Origin: Pseudomonas saponiphila
GTDB taxonomy: Bacteria > Pseudomonadota > Gammaproteobacteria > Pseudomonadales > Pseudomonadaceae
NCBI RefSeq assembly: GCF_900105185.1
Contig: NZ_FNTJ01000001.1
Location: 4,581,228 to 4,645,227, forward strand
DNA length: 64,000 bases
Reading direction: 5' to 3'
Part shown: piece after piece, positions 40,957-51,405 of the stretch
Layout of the letters: every line of letters starts with the position of its first letter
Numbering within the stretch: the first letter of the stretch is position 1
The notes under the pieces: generated by a model
The model's input: only the letters and a program-made list of their open reading frames with translations
Database searches by the model: none
What the model was told of the DNA's origin: nothing
Made by a program: the position numbers and the translations under genes

Positions 40957-41322
40957 TCAGGGGCGCGCAGCCCGCACCAGACGCAAAGCGCCAATCACCA
41001 CCGCGAACACCGCCAGGGTGGTGTTGTACAACGCCAATGCCGGAATGCCGGCCAGCAAGGCCAGCACCGCCAGCCACCAGCCGCTGCGCCCTGGCAGCAC
41101 AAAGGCCAGTAGCGCGGTGCCCACGGCGCTCCAGCCCAGCACCTTGAAGTGGATCATCCAGCCCAGGCTGGAACGCAGCGAACATTCCCAGCGCCCAGCC
41201 TCATCGACACAGGCACCCACCCAGCTCGCATCCTCCATAAAGCCGTAGCGCAAGCCATAACTGGCGGCCAGCCACAACGGCAGGACGATGAGCAGCACAA
41301 TCACGGGCAAGCGACGAGACAT
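40957..41322 (-). CDS. Small membrane protein of unknown function
   Basis: 121 residues from ATG 41322 (MSRRLPVIVLLIVLPLWLAA). It has three or four hydrophobic segments: about residues 5-24, 60-78, 83-100 and 102-118. The loop between the first two has two Cys (GACVDEAGRWECSLRSS), perhaps a periplasmic disulfide. No family is recognised. It converges with the GH17 gene (49-bp gap). An upstream extension of the frame to 41484 is unlikely to be used. Confidence 0.65.
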   Translation of the reverse strand: MSRRLPVIVLLIVLPLWLAASYGLRYGFMEDASWVGACVDEAGRWECSLRSSLGWMIHFKVLGWSAVGTALLAFVLPGRSGWWLAVLALLAGIPALALYNTTLAVFAVVIGALRLVRAARP

Positions 41323-41556
41323 GGAACACTCCGAACAATCAAAACGGCGCCCAGCATAATCCTCCACCAACGCTTGACAAGGGCGACGCACAGATAACTG
41401 TTCAGCAAATGCTGGCAACGTGTATCGTCCGCCTACCAGCAACCTTCGACACGCCTGCGGCAGGGGATATTTGTGCCACCCCATGGCACTTCGGCAGCAG
41501 CGCGGTGGTCATAGCCTGCAAACCTCATTCGGTACCTTCCTTCTAGGGATACAGTC

Positions 41557-42854
41557 ATGCTTCGTTCCTTGCGCTTCGCTGCCCTGCTTGGCGGCCTTAT
41601 CCTGAGTGCGTCCGCGCTGGCGGTCGATGTCGACCCGGCCAGCTATGGCTACCCGCTGACCAACCCGTTCGAAGCCACCATCGCCACCACTCCGCCGGAG
41701 TTGCGCCCGGAGCTGCCCGCAAGCGACGACATCCATCAGTCGGACCACAGCCTGACCCTGCGCCCGGAACGCGAGTTCATCCTCCCGGACAACTTCTGGG
41801 CGGTGAAGAAACTCACCTACCGCATCGCCACCCAGGATCACGCCGCCCCGCTGATCTTCCTGATCGCCGGCACCGGGGCGCGCTATGACAGCAGCCTCAA
41901 CGAATACCTGAAGAAGCTCTACTACAAGGCCGGCTACCACGTGGTGCAGTTGTCCTCGCCCACCAGTTTCGACTTCATCAGCGCTGCCTCGCGCTTCGCC
42001 ACCCCGGGGTGACCCAGGAAGATGCCGAAGACATGTACCGGGTCATGCAGGCCGTGCGCGCCCAGCACCCCAAGCTGCCGATCAGCGAGTTCTACCTCAC
42101 CGGCTACAGCCTCGGCGCCCTGGACGCGGCGTTCGTCAGCAAGCTGGACGAGACTCGGCGCAGCTTCAACTTCAAGAAAGTCCTGCTGCTCAACCCGCCG
42201 GTCAACCTCTACACCTCGATCACCAACCTCGACAAGCTGGTGCAGACCGAGGTCAAGGGCATCAACAACAGCACCACCTTCTATGAACTGGTGCTGGGCA
42301 AGCTGACCCGCTATTTCCAGCAGAAAGGCTATATCGACCTCAACGACGCCCTGCTCTATGACTTCCAGCAGTCCAAGCAGCACCTGAGCAACGAGCAGAT
42401 GGCGATGCTGATCGGCACCTCCTTCCGCTTCTCGGCGGCGGACATCGCCTTCACCTCGGACCTGATCAACCGCCGCGGCCTGATCACCCCGCCCAAGTAC
42501 CCGATCCGCGAAGGCACCAGCCTCACGCCGTTTCTCAAGCGCGCCCTGCAGTGCGACTTCGACTGCTACCTGACCGAACAAGTGATCCCCATGTGGCGCG
42601 CCCGTACCGACGGCGGCAGCCTGCTGCAACTGATCGACCAGGTGAGCCTCTACGCCCTGCAGGACTACCTCAAGGCCAGCCCGAAGATTGCCGTGATGCA
42701 CAACGCCGACGACGTGATCCTCGGCCCTGGCGACCTGGGCTTCCTGCGCAAGACCTTTGGCGACCGCCTGACCGTCTACCCCCATGGCGGCCACTGCGGC
42801 AACCTCAACTACCGCGTCAACAGCGACGCCATGCTGGAGTTCTTCCGTGGCTAA
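41557..42854 (+). pseudogene. Exported alpha/beta-hydrolase-like protein, broken by a one-base frameshift
   Basis: The first part (41557-42012, 151 residues) has a signal peptide (LLGGLILSASALA, about 10-22) and a hydrolase start (PLIFLIAGTGARYDSSLNEY). It stops in the run CCGGGGTGA. The next frame continues at once from 42009 (VTQEDAEDMYRVMQAV), has the nucleophile elbow TGYSLGALD and a late HGGHCGN with a probable catalytic His, and ends at 42854. Adding one G to the GGGG run at 42006-42009 joins them to about 432 residues. So this is a true frameshift, a sequencing error, or less likely slippage. The two halves cannot fold separately. It overlaps mlaA by 8 bases. Function unknown; its place suggests a link to envelope lipids. 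Confidence 0.75.
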
Positions 42855-43635
42855 ACATCTCCTGCTTATCGCTGCGTTGCTCTGCACAGGCTATGCCCAA
42901 GCCGACAACAGCAAGGCCAACACCCCGGTCACGCCCGATCCGGACGGCTTCACCGAGCCGCTGAAGAAACTCAAGTTCAACCCCGGGCTGGACCAGCGCG
43001 AGTTCGAGCGCTCGACCCTCAACGCCCTGAACATCTATGACCCACTGGAGTCCTGGAACCGTCGGGTCTACCACTTCAACTACCGCTTCGACCAGTGGGT
43101 ATTCCTGCCGGTGGTGGACGGCTACCGCTACGTGACACCGGGCTTCCTGCGCAGCGGAGTGAGCAACTTCTTCAACAACCTCGGTGACGTGCCGAACCTG
43201 GTCAACAGCCTGTTGCAGTTCAAGGGCCAGCGCTCGATGGAAACCACCGCGCGCCTGCTGCTCAACACCACCATCGGCGTTGCCGGGCTGTGGGACCCGG
43301 CGACCAAGATGGGCCTGCCGCGAAAAACCGAAGATTTCGGCCAGACCCTGGGCTTCTATGGCGTGCCCGCCGGAGCCTATCTGGTGCTGCCGATCCTTGG
43401 CCCATCGAACCTGCGGGACACCGCGGGGCTGGCGGTGGACTACACCGCCGAATCGGCGATCAACTTTCTCAACGTCTCGGAAGTCAGCAGCAATCACCCG
43501 GAAATCTGGGCCCTGCGCGGGATCGACAAGCGCTACCAGACCAGCTTCCGCTATGGCCAGCTGAACTCGCCGTTCGAATACGAAAAGGTGCGCTACGTGT
43601 ACACCGAGTCACGCAAACTGCAGATCGCCGAGTAA
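42847..43635 (+). CDS. mlaA: MlaA (VacJ) family outer-membrane phospholipid protein
   Basis: 262 residues from GTG 42847. MlaA blocks are clear: DPLESWNRRVYHFNYRFDQW (about residues 60-79), GVSNFFNNLGDVPNLVNSLL, ARLLLNTTIGVAGLWDPAT, EDFGQTLGFYGVP and YLVLPILGPSNLRDTAG. In E. coli MlaA removes misplaced phospholipids from the outer leaflet and passes them to MlaC. The signal here (LLLIAALLCTGYAQA, then DNS) reads as signal peptidase I type (AQA-D); Cys13 is preceded by LL, not the usual lipobox G/A, so lipidation is doubtful. The rest of Mla is not in the window. The start overlaps the hydrolase stop. Confidence 0.9.
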   Translation: MAKHLLLIAALLCTGYAQADNSKANTPVTPDPDGFTEPLKKLKFNPGLDQREFERSTLNALNIYDPLESWNRRVYHFNYRFDQWVFLPVVDGYRYVTPGFLRSGVSNFFNNLGDVPNLVNSLLQFKGQRSMETTARLLLNTTIGVAGLWDPATKMGLPRKTEDFGQTLGFYGVPAGAYLVLPILGPSNLRDTAGLAVDYTAESAINFLNVSEVSSNHPEIWALRGIDKRYQTSFRYGQLNSPFEYEKVRYVYTESRKLQIAE

Positions 43636-43686
43636 CCTCCTGCGCCGGTTGTCGGCCGCAACGGCGGCAACCGGCTGACTCGGACC

Positions 43687-44610
43687 TCAGCCACGCAGCG
43701 CACGCCAGCCCTTGCCGAGCGCACTCACCACCAGCAGTACCAAGGCGCCAGCGATGATTCCGGCTCCGGCATTGAGCAAGGTCGGCATGATCACCGAGGC
43801 GCCTCCGATGATCCCGGCGCTGCGCTGTGCCAGCCCCTCGATCAGATGATGCACGGCAGGCACGCCATGGGTGAGGATGCCGCCGCCGACCATGAACATC
43901 GCCGCCGTGCCGATCACCGACAGGCTCTTCATCATCCATGGTGCTGCCCGCAAAATGGCGCCGCCGACGCGCCTGGCCAGGGCACCCGGCTTCTGCGCCA
44001 ACCACAGTCCCAGGTCGTCCAGCTTGACGATGCCGCCCACCAGGCCATAGACACCGATGGTCATGACGATCGCAATCCCCGACAGCACCACCACCTGCTG
44101 GCTCAGGGAAGCACCCGCCACCGTGCCCAGGGTGATGGCGATGATTTCTGCGGAAAGGATGAAATCGGTACGGATCGCGCCCTTGATCTTGTCCTTTTCA
44201 AAGGCCACCAGATCCACCTGGGGATCGGCCAGGGCGTGCAGGCTCCGCTCATGCTCGACCGCATCATCGGCATGCGGCAGGTATCTGTGCGCCAGCTTCT
44301 CGAAGCCTTCGAAACACAGATAGGCACCACCGACCATCAGCAACGGCGTGACCAGCCAGGGCGCCAGGGCACTGATGGCCAGGGCCGCCGGCACCAGGAT
44401 CAGCTTGTTGCGAAACGAGCCCTTGGCCACCGCCCAGACCACAGGGAGTTCCCGCTCGGCGCGCACCCCGGAAACCTGCTGAGCGTTGAGCGCCAGATCG
44501 TCGCCCAATACCCCGGCGGTTTTCTTCGCCGCCATCTTGGTCATCAAGGCCACGTCATCAAGTACCACGGCGATGTCGTCGATCAATACCAGCAAACTGC
44601 TTCCAGCCAT
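43687..44610 (-). CDS. DUF808 (YedI) family membrane protein
   Basis: 307 residues from ATG 44610 ([20 protein letters not shown]). The family start is followed by [20 protein letters not shown] and [20 protein letters not shown]. About five to seven hydrophobic segments follow, with [14 protein letters not shown] between two of them and [10 protein letters not shown] later. Function not established. The gene converges with mlaA and is divergent from the TetR gene. Confidence 0.85.
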   Translation of the reverse strand: MAGSSLLVLIDDIAVVLDDVALMTKMAAKKTAGVLGDDLALNAQQVSGVRAERELPVVWAVAKGSFRNKLILVPAALAISALAPWLVTPLLMVGGAYLCFEGFEKLAHRYLPHADDAVEHERSLHALADPQVDLVAFEKDKIKGAIRTDFILSAEIIAITLGTVAGASLSQQVVVLSGIAIVMTIGVYGLVGGIVKLDDLGLWLAQKPGALARRVGGAILRAAPWMMKSLSVIGTAAMFMVGGGILTHGVPAVHHLIEGLAQRSAGIIGGASVIMPTLLNAGAGIIAGALVLLVVSALGKGWRALRG

Positions 44611-44781
44611 GGACCAGGCTTCCCTAGATGAAAAAACAAGGCGCGCAGCATACCGTGCCAGCAACCGCGCAGCGAGCGCGCACAAGCAGGGAAAGCAGGC
44701 CCTGCCCGGCATTCTTGAGCCTCTCGCAAAGCCGGTGCTACCATGCGCAACCGCCCGTACAGGCAAGGAATCCCCCGGTTT

Positions 44782-45390
44782 ATGAGCACCATCCGCGAGC
44801 GCAATAAAGAACTGATCCTGCGGGCCGCCAGCGAAGAGTTTGCCGACAAGGGCTTTGCTGCGACCAAGACCAGCGACATCGCCGCCAAGGCCGGATTACC
44901 CAAACCCAACGTCTACTACTACTTCAAGTCCAAGGAAAACCTCTATCGCGAGGTGCTGGAAAGCATCATCGAACCGATTCTCCAGGCTTCCACTCCATTC
45001 AATGCCGACGGTGTGCCCAGCGAAGTGCTCAGCGGCTACATCCGCTCGAAAATCCGCATCTCCCGCGACCTGCCATTCGCCTCCAAAGTGTTCGCCAGCG
45101 AAATCATGCATGGCGCGCCGCACCTGAGCCCGGAGCAGGTGGAACAGCTCAACGCCCAGGCCAGGCACAACATCGAATGCATCCAGACCTGGATCGATCG
45201 CGGCCTGATCGCCCCGCTCGACCCCAACCACCTGATGTTCAGCATCTGGGCCGCAACCCAGACCTACGCCGACTTCGACTGGCAGATCTCGGTGGTCACC
45301 GGCAAGACCAAGCTGGATGAAGAGGACTACGAAGCCGCGGCGCAGACCATCATCCGCCTGGTGCTCAAAGGCTGCGAAGCAGACCGTTGA
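44782..45390 (+). CDS. TetR-family regulator (RutR/GclR-like)
   Basis: 202 residues from ATG 44782. N-terminal [23 protein letters not shown] (about residues 15-34) followed by [20 protein letters not shown]. The C-terminal half ([35 protein letters not shown]) resembles the RutR-type ligand domain. It lies next to the glyoxylate cluster in the same place as the regulator in other Pseudomonas; in P. putida a neighbour called GclR represses gcl. It is therefore the best candidate for acting on the TTGTATACAA sites, which is not shown by the sequence. In-frame Met at 44743 is less likely. Confidence 0.82.
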   Translation: MSTIRERNKELILRAASEEFADKGFAATKTSDIAAKAGLPKPNVYYYFKSKENLYREVLESIIEPILQASTPFNADGVPSEVLSGYIRSKIRISRDLPFASKVFASEIMHGAPHLSPEQVEQLNAQARHNIECIQTWIDRGLIAPLDPNHLMFSIWAATQTYADFDWQISVVTGKTKLDEEDYEAAAQTIIRLVLKGCEADR

Positions 45391-45535
45391 TGGCGCTGCG
45401 TCGCCCCTCCTGCTGGCTGCGGGTGGCAAACGGGGGCGCAGGCACCGCAAGCCGCCAGACAAGTTCCCGCGAACCTTTCTTTTCGCGGCGCCACGGGCTC
45501 GGCAGCGGCCAGGGCCGGGCCCGCAAGATTGAGGA

Positions 45536-45976
45536 CTAGGCGCTGACGCCGGCGTCCGCCGCCAGGCCCTGAGCTTCGATGGCGCTGATAGCGCATTGCT
45601 CGTCGATGTCCGAGGTATCGCCACTGATGCCGATCGCCCCAATCACTGCCCCCGCCTGATCCCGAATCAGCACCCCGCCCGGCGCCGGCACCACGCTGCC
45701 CTGCCCCAGGCCATTCAACGCACCGATGAACGCCGGGCGCTGCTGCGCGTCCAGGGCCAGCAGGCGCGATCCCTTGCCCAGGGCAATTGCGCCCCAGGCC
45801 TTGCCGATGGCGATCTGCGGACGCAGCAGGCTGGCGCCGTCCTCTCGTTGCAGGGTCACCAGATGTCCACCGGCGTCCAGCACGGCGATGGTCAAGGGCG
45901 CCGCACTGATCTGGCGCCCCGCACTGATGGCCTGATTGGCCAGGTTGACTGCGACTTTCAAGGTTAAAGCGCTCAT
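45536..45976 (-). CDS. GlcG/HbpS-family protein
   Basis: 146 residues from ATG 45976 (MSALTLKVAVNLANQAISAG). Family parts: PLTIAVLDAGGHLVTLQRED (about residues 26-45), IAIGKAWGAIALGKGS, and GGVLIRDQAGAVIGAIGISG (about 99-118). GlcG/HbpS-fold proteins bind haem or small ligands and often sit with glycolate genes. Here it is divergent from gcl, with a palindrome upstream. Role unknown. A 145-bp gap separates it from the convergent regulator. Confidence 0.82.
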   Translation of the reverse strand: MSALTLKVAVNLANQAISAGRQISAAPLTIAVLDAGGHLVTLQREDGASLLRPQIAIGKAWGAIALGKGSRLLALDAQQRPAFIGALNGLGQGSVVPAPGGVLIRDQAGAVIGAIGISGDTSDIDEQCAISAIEAQGLAADAGVSA

Positions 45977-46070
45977 GGGTGCCGTCCTTATCTTGTTATT
46001 GAGAAAGCCCGAGGGAAGCTTCTTGTAGGAGAAGTCCGATACGACAAATAGAACACAATGAATTTGTATT

Positions 46071-46080
46071 TTGTATACAA
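46071..46080. promoter_or_regulatory. Candidate operator TTGTATACAA, GlcG-side
   Basis: A perfect 10-bp palindrome 95 bp upstream of the GlcG-like start. An identical one lies 129 bp to the right near gcl. Confidence 0.6.
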
Positions 46081-46165
46081 TAAATCGCAAAAATCGCTAC
46101 GTGCGACAAATGGACGCCGGTTTATCGGGGCTTGCGCAAAAGCAACTGTAGCTCAAGAAAATCCA

Positions 46166-46195
46166 TTGACCTGCGTCGCTCGCCGTGAATACACT
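46166..46195 (+). promoter_or_regulatory. Candidate sigma-70 promoter of gcl
   Basis: TTGACC (46166-46171), 18-bp spacer, TACACT (46190-46195). The expected start is near 46202, so the palindrome at 46210-46219 would lie just downstream, a place where a repressor blocks transcription. Confidence 0.45.
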
Positions 46196-46209
46196 TTGCG
46201 AAAAGCCAC

Positions 46210-46219
46210 TTGTATACAA
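46210..46219. promoter_or_regulatory. Candidate operator TTGTATACAA, gcl-side
   Basis: Identical perfect palindrome, 27 bp before the gcl ATG and just after the candidate promoter. Confidence 0.6.
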
Positions 46220-46245
46220 TTACAAAACGTAAGAGGCACAAAACA

Positions 46246-48021
<1,776 letters not shown>

Positions 48022-48025
48022 CCCC

Positions 48026-48140
48026 TGGAGCCGCTGCCACAGGCTGTCATCGGGTTCACCGAACCCTGCCGGGATTGCCCCGCACGCCCTCTTGTCCAGA
48101 GAGGTCGCCGGGGTAGCCCGACTGCCACCTTGGCGCCCGC
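48026..48140. repeat. Intergenic repeat between gcl and hyi
   Basis: Begins GAGCCGCTGCCACAGGCTGT, nearly the same as the start of the element in the glxR-ttuD gap (GTAGCCGCTGCCTCAGGCTGT). It has several short inverted parts. No gene seen in this 150-bp gap. Confidence 0.55.
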
Positions 48141-48171
48141 CACAGGCTTCACTGCTTCACAGGAGACCACC

Positions 48172-48954
48172 ATGCCGCGTTTTGCCGCCAACCTGTCCAT
48201 GCTGTTCACCGAACAGGACTTCCTCGCCCGCTTCAAGGCCGCCGCCGATGCCGGCTTCAGTGGCGTCGAATACCTGTTTCCCTACGAATTCAGCTCCGCC
48301 GAGATCAAGGCGCAACTCGATGCCCACGGCCTGACCCAGGTGCTGTTCAACCTGCCGGCCGGGGACTGGGCCAAGGGTGAGCGCGGTATCGCCTGCCTGC
48401 CCGATCGGGTCGAGGAGTTCCGTGCCGGCGTCGATCTGGCCATCGCCTACGCCCAGGTCCTGGGCAACACCCAGGTCAACTGCCTGGCGGGCATCCGCCC
48501 ACAAGGCACCGATGAAGCCCTGCTGGAAAAGACCCTGGTCGCCAACCTCAAGTACGCCGCCGACAAGCTGCAGGCGGTGGGCATCAAGCTGGTGATGGAG
48601 GCCATCAACACCCGCGACATTCCCGGCTTCTACCTCAACAACACCGCCCAGGCGCTGTCGATCCGCGAGCAGGTGGGCAGCGCCAACCTGTACCTGCAGT
48701 ACGACATCTACCACATGCAAATCATGGAGGGAGATCTGGCCCGGACCATGGCCAACCACCTGGGCCAGATCAACCACATTCAGCTGGCGGACAACCCCGG
48801 GCGCAATGAGCCGGGCACCGGCGAGATCAACTACCGCTTCCTTTTCGAGCACCTGGACCGCATCGGCTACCAGGGCTGGGTCGGCTGCGAGTACAAGCCG
48901 CTGACCACCACCGAGGCTGGCCTTGGCTGGCTGAAAACCCACAACGCAATCTGA
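48172..48954 (+). CDS. hyi: Hydroxypyruvate isomerase Hyi
   Basis: 260 residues from ATG 48172 (MPRFAANLSMLFTEQDFLAR). It is a TIM-barrel isomerase: GFSGVEYLFPYEFS near the start, INTRDIPGFYLNN with Glu just before (VMEAINTRD) as a catalytic Glu, QYDIYHMQIMEGDL, and HIQLADNPGRNEPGTGEINY. Converts tartronate semialdehyde and hydroxypyruvate. An extended start at 48130 is unlikely. It follows gcl by 150 bp. Confidence 0.95.
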   Translation: MPRFAANLSMLFTEQDFLARFKAAADAGFSGVEYLFPYEFSSAEIKAQLDAHGLTQVLFNLPAGDWAKGERGIACLPDRVEEFRAGVDLAIAYAQVLGNTQVNCLAGIRPQGTDEALLEKTLVANLKYAADKLQAVGIKLVMEAINTRDIPGFYLNNTAQALSIREQVGSANLYLQYDIYHMQIMEGDLARTMANHLGQINHIQLADNPGRNEPGTGEINYRFLFEHLDRIGYQGWVGCEYKPLTTTEAGLGWLKTHNAI

Positions 48955-48963
48955 ACCCGCACG

Positions 48964-49048
48964 CCTGTAGGAGCTGGCTTGCCGGCGAACGCGTCGGCAA
49001 GCACTGCACGCCCCTGAAAAGCGCCTTCGCTGGCCAGCCAGCTCCTGC
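48964..49048. repeat. REP-like inverted pair between hyi and glxR
   Basis: CTGTAGGAGCTGGCTTGCCGGCG ... and the inverted CGCTGGCCAGCCAGCTCCTGC. It belongs to the same family as the ones at 15363 and 22531. Confidence 0.78.
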
Positions 49049-49077
49049 AAGGCCCCGTTGAATAGAGGATTTTCATC

Positions 49078-49971
49078 ATGGCTAAAATCGGATTTATCGG
49101 CACCGGCATCATGGGCCACCCCATGGCCGCCAACCTGCAGAAAGCCGGTCACTCGCTGCTGCTCTCGGAACACCACGGCAAGGCCCCGGCCGACCTGATC
49201 GCCGCCGGCGCCGTGGCCCTGGCCTCGCCCAAAGAGGTGGCCCAGGAAGCCGAATTCGTCATCATCATGGTGCCCGACACCCCCCAGGTCGAAGACGTGC
49301 TGCTGCGCGCCGACGGCGTTGCCGCCGGGATCGGCAAGGGCAAGATCGTCATCGACATGAGCTCCATCTCCCCCACCGCGACCAAGGCCTTCGCCGCCAA
49401 GATCAACGAGAAAGGCGCACAGTACCTGGACGCCCCGGTGTCCGGCGGCGAAGTCGGGGCCAAGGCCGCGACCCTGAGCATCATGGTCGGCGGCGACAGC
49501 CAGGCCTTCGAACGCGCCCTGCCGCTGTTCCAGAGCATGGGCAAGAACATCACCCTGGTGGGCGGCAACGGTGACGGCCAGACCGCCAAGGTGGCCAACC
49601 AGATCATCGTCGCCCTGAACATCCAGGCCGTGGCCGAAGCCCTGCTGTTCGCCGCGAAGAACGGGGCCGACCCGGCCAAGGTGCGTGAAGCGCTGATGGG
49701 CGGCTTCGCCTCCTCGAAGATCCTCGAAGTGCACGGCGAGCGGATGATCAAGGGCACCTTCGATCCGGGCTTCCGCATCAACCTGCACCAGAAGGACCTG
49801 AACCTGGCCCTCAGCGGCGCCCGCGAGCTGGGCATCAACCTGCCCAACACCGCCAGCACCCAGCAAGTGTTCAGCACCTGCAGCGCCATCGGTGGCGCCA
49901 ACTGGGACCACTCGGCGCTGATCAAGGGCCTGGAACACATGGCCAACTTCTCGATCCGCGAGAACCAATAA
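49078..49971 (+). CDS. glxR: 2-hydroxy-3-oxopropionate (tartronate semialdehyde) reductase GlxR
   Basis: 297 residues of the beta-hydroxyacid dehydrogenase family. NAD(P) motif IGFIGTGIMGHPMAANLQ (about residues 4-21); substrate-binding DAPVSGGEVGAKAATLSIMV (about 120-139); catalytic Lys in GQTAKVANQIIV (about 171). Reduces tartronate semialdehyde to D-glycerate. Start ATG follows RBS GAGGAT. Position in the cluster agrees. Confidence 0.96.
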   Translation: MAKIGFIGTGIMGHPMAANLQKAGHSLLLSEHHGKAPADLIAAGAVALASPKEVAQEAEFVIIMVPDTPQVEDVLLRADGVAAGIGKGKIVIDMSSISPTATKAFAAKINEKGAQYLDAPVSGGEVGAKAATLSIMVGGDSQAFERALPLFQSMGKNITLVGGNGDGQTAKVANQIIVALNIQAVAEALLFAAKNGADPAKVREALMGGFASSKILEVHGERMIKGTFDPGFRINLHQKDLNLALSGARELGINLPNTASTQQVFSTCSAIGGANWDHSALIKGLEHMANFSIRENQ

Positions 49972-49979
49972 CCCCCCTA

Positions 49980-50084
49980 TGTAGCCGCTGCCTCAGGCTG
50001 TACCAAGGTTCGCAGGAAACGCCTCACGGCGGGCCAGGGACCGGCCCTGCCGACCTTGTCGCCGCCTGAGGTGGCGGCTACACC
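49980..50084. repeat. Large inverted repeat between glxR and ttuD
   Basis: GTAGCCGCTGCCTCAGGC at the left end faces GCCTGAGGTGGCGGCTAC at the right end (about 105 bp overall), with an inner GC-rich pair. Could fold as one hairpin in the message. Confidence 0.75.
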
Positions 50085-50124
50085 CGCTTCAAGCCCCCCA
50101 TAACAAGAAATCCGGGAGTCCGCC

Positions 50125-51405
50125 ATGTCGGTCGATCCGCAACAATTCCTCCGTGAGCTGTTCGCCACAGCCATCGACGCCGCCCATCCGCAACAGGTAC
50201 TGCAAGCCCATCTCCCCAGCGACCGCAGCGGTCGAGTGATCGTCATCGGTGCCGGCAAGGCCGCGGCGGCCATGGCCCAGGTGGTGGAACGCAACTGGCA
50301 GGGCGAAGTCAGCGGGCTGGTGGTCACCCGCTACGGCCACGGCGCCCCCTGCACCAGGATCGAGGTGGTCGAGGCCGCCCACCCGGTGCCCGACGCCGCC
50401 GGCCTGGCCGTGGCCAAGCGAGTGCTGGAGCTGGTCAGCAACCTGTCGGAACAGGACCGGGTGATTTTCCTGCTGTCCGGCGGCGGCTCGGCCTTGCTGG
50501 CCCTGCCCGCCGTCGGCATCACCCTGGCCGACAAGCAAGCCATCAACAAGGCCCTGCTCAAATCCGGCGCCAGCATCGGCGAGATGAACTGCGTGCGCAA
50601 ACACCTCTCGGCGATCAAGGGCGGCCGCCTGGCCAAGGCCTGCTGGCCGGCCACGGTCTACACCTACGCGATATCCGACGTACCCGGCGATCTGGCGACC
50701 GTCATCGCCTCCGGCCCCACCGTGGCCGACCCAAGCACCTCGGCCGAGGCCCTGGCGATTCTCAAGCGCTACGCCATCGACGTCCCGACGGCCGTGCGCA
50801 GCTGGTTGCAGAGCCCAGAGTCGGAAACCGTCAAGCCCGGCGACCCGTGCCTGGAGCGCAGTCATTTCCAACTGATCGCCCGGCCCCAGCAATCCCTGGA
50901 AGCCGCCGCGGTGAAAGCCCGGCAGGCCGGCTACAGCCCGCTGATCCTCGGCGATCTGGAAGGCGAATCCCGCGAAGTGGCCAAGGTTCACGCCGGCATC
51001 GCCCGCCAGGTGGCCTTGCACGGCCAGCCGCTGGCGGCGCCCTGCGTGATCCTGTCCGGCGGCGAAACCACGGTCACCGTGCGCGGCAATGGCCGTGGCG
51101 GACGCAACGCCGAGTTCCTCCTGAGCCTCACCGACAGCCTCAAGGGCTACCCGGGCATCTACGCCCTGGCCGGCGATACCGACGGCATCGACGGTTCCGA
51201 AGACAACGCCGGGGCCATCATGACCCCGGACAGCTACGCCCGCGCCGCAGCCCTGGGCCTGAGCGCCAGCGACGAGCTGGACAACAACAATGGCTACGGC
51301 TACTTCGCCGCGCTGGGCGACCTGATCGTCACCGAGCCGACCCGCACCAACGTCAACGACTTCCGCGCCATCCTGATTCTCGAGAGCCCCAAACATGACG
51401 CCTGA
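50125..51405 (+). CDS. ttuD: MOFRL-family glycerate 2-kinase / 'hydroxypyruvate reductase' TtuD
   Basis: 426 residues. N-terminal DUF4147 part: VIVIGAGKAAAAMAQVVERN (about residues 38-57), VFLLSGGGSALLALP-type IFLLSGGGSALLALP (about 114-128), VRKHLSAIKGGRLAKA. C-terminal MOFRL: LSGGETTVTVRGNGRGGRNA (about 311-330) and AGDTDGIDGSEDNAGA. It is often annotated hydroxypyruvate reductase, but the family makes 2-phosphoglycerate from glycerate, which fits the next gene (pyk). Overlaps pyk by 11 bases. Confidence 0.92.
   Translation: MSVDPQQFLRELFATAIDAAHPQQVLQAHLPSDRSGRVIVIGAGKAAAAMAQVVERNWQGEVSGLVVTRYGHGAPCTRIEVVEAAHPVPDAAGLAVAKRVLELVSNLSEQDRVIFLLSGGGSALLALPAVGITLADKQAINKALLKSGASIGEMNCVRKHLSAIKGGRLAKACWPATVYTYAISDVPGDLATVIASGPTVADPSTSAEALAILKRYAIDVPTAVRSWLQSPESETVKPGDPCLERSHFQLIARPQQSLEAAAVKARQAGYSPLILGDLEGESREVAKVHAGIARQVALHGQPLAAPCVILSGGETTVTVRGNGRGGRNAEFLLSLTDSLKGYPGIYALAGDTDGIDGSEDNAGAIMTPDSYARAAALGLSASDELDNNNGYGYFAALGDLIVTEPTRTNVNDFRAILILESPKHDA

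Noticed and set aside
42784..42846. An earlier ATG for mlaA at 42784
   Set aside because: Its first 21 residues come from the overlapping end of the hydrolase gene read in another frame; the GTG at 42847 starts directly on a signal peptide.
42009..42854. Second half of the hydrolase as a separate gene translated from GTG
   Set aside because: The GTG lacks an RBS and the fold is cut between the oxyanion-loop part and the nucleophile elbow; a frameshift is simpler.
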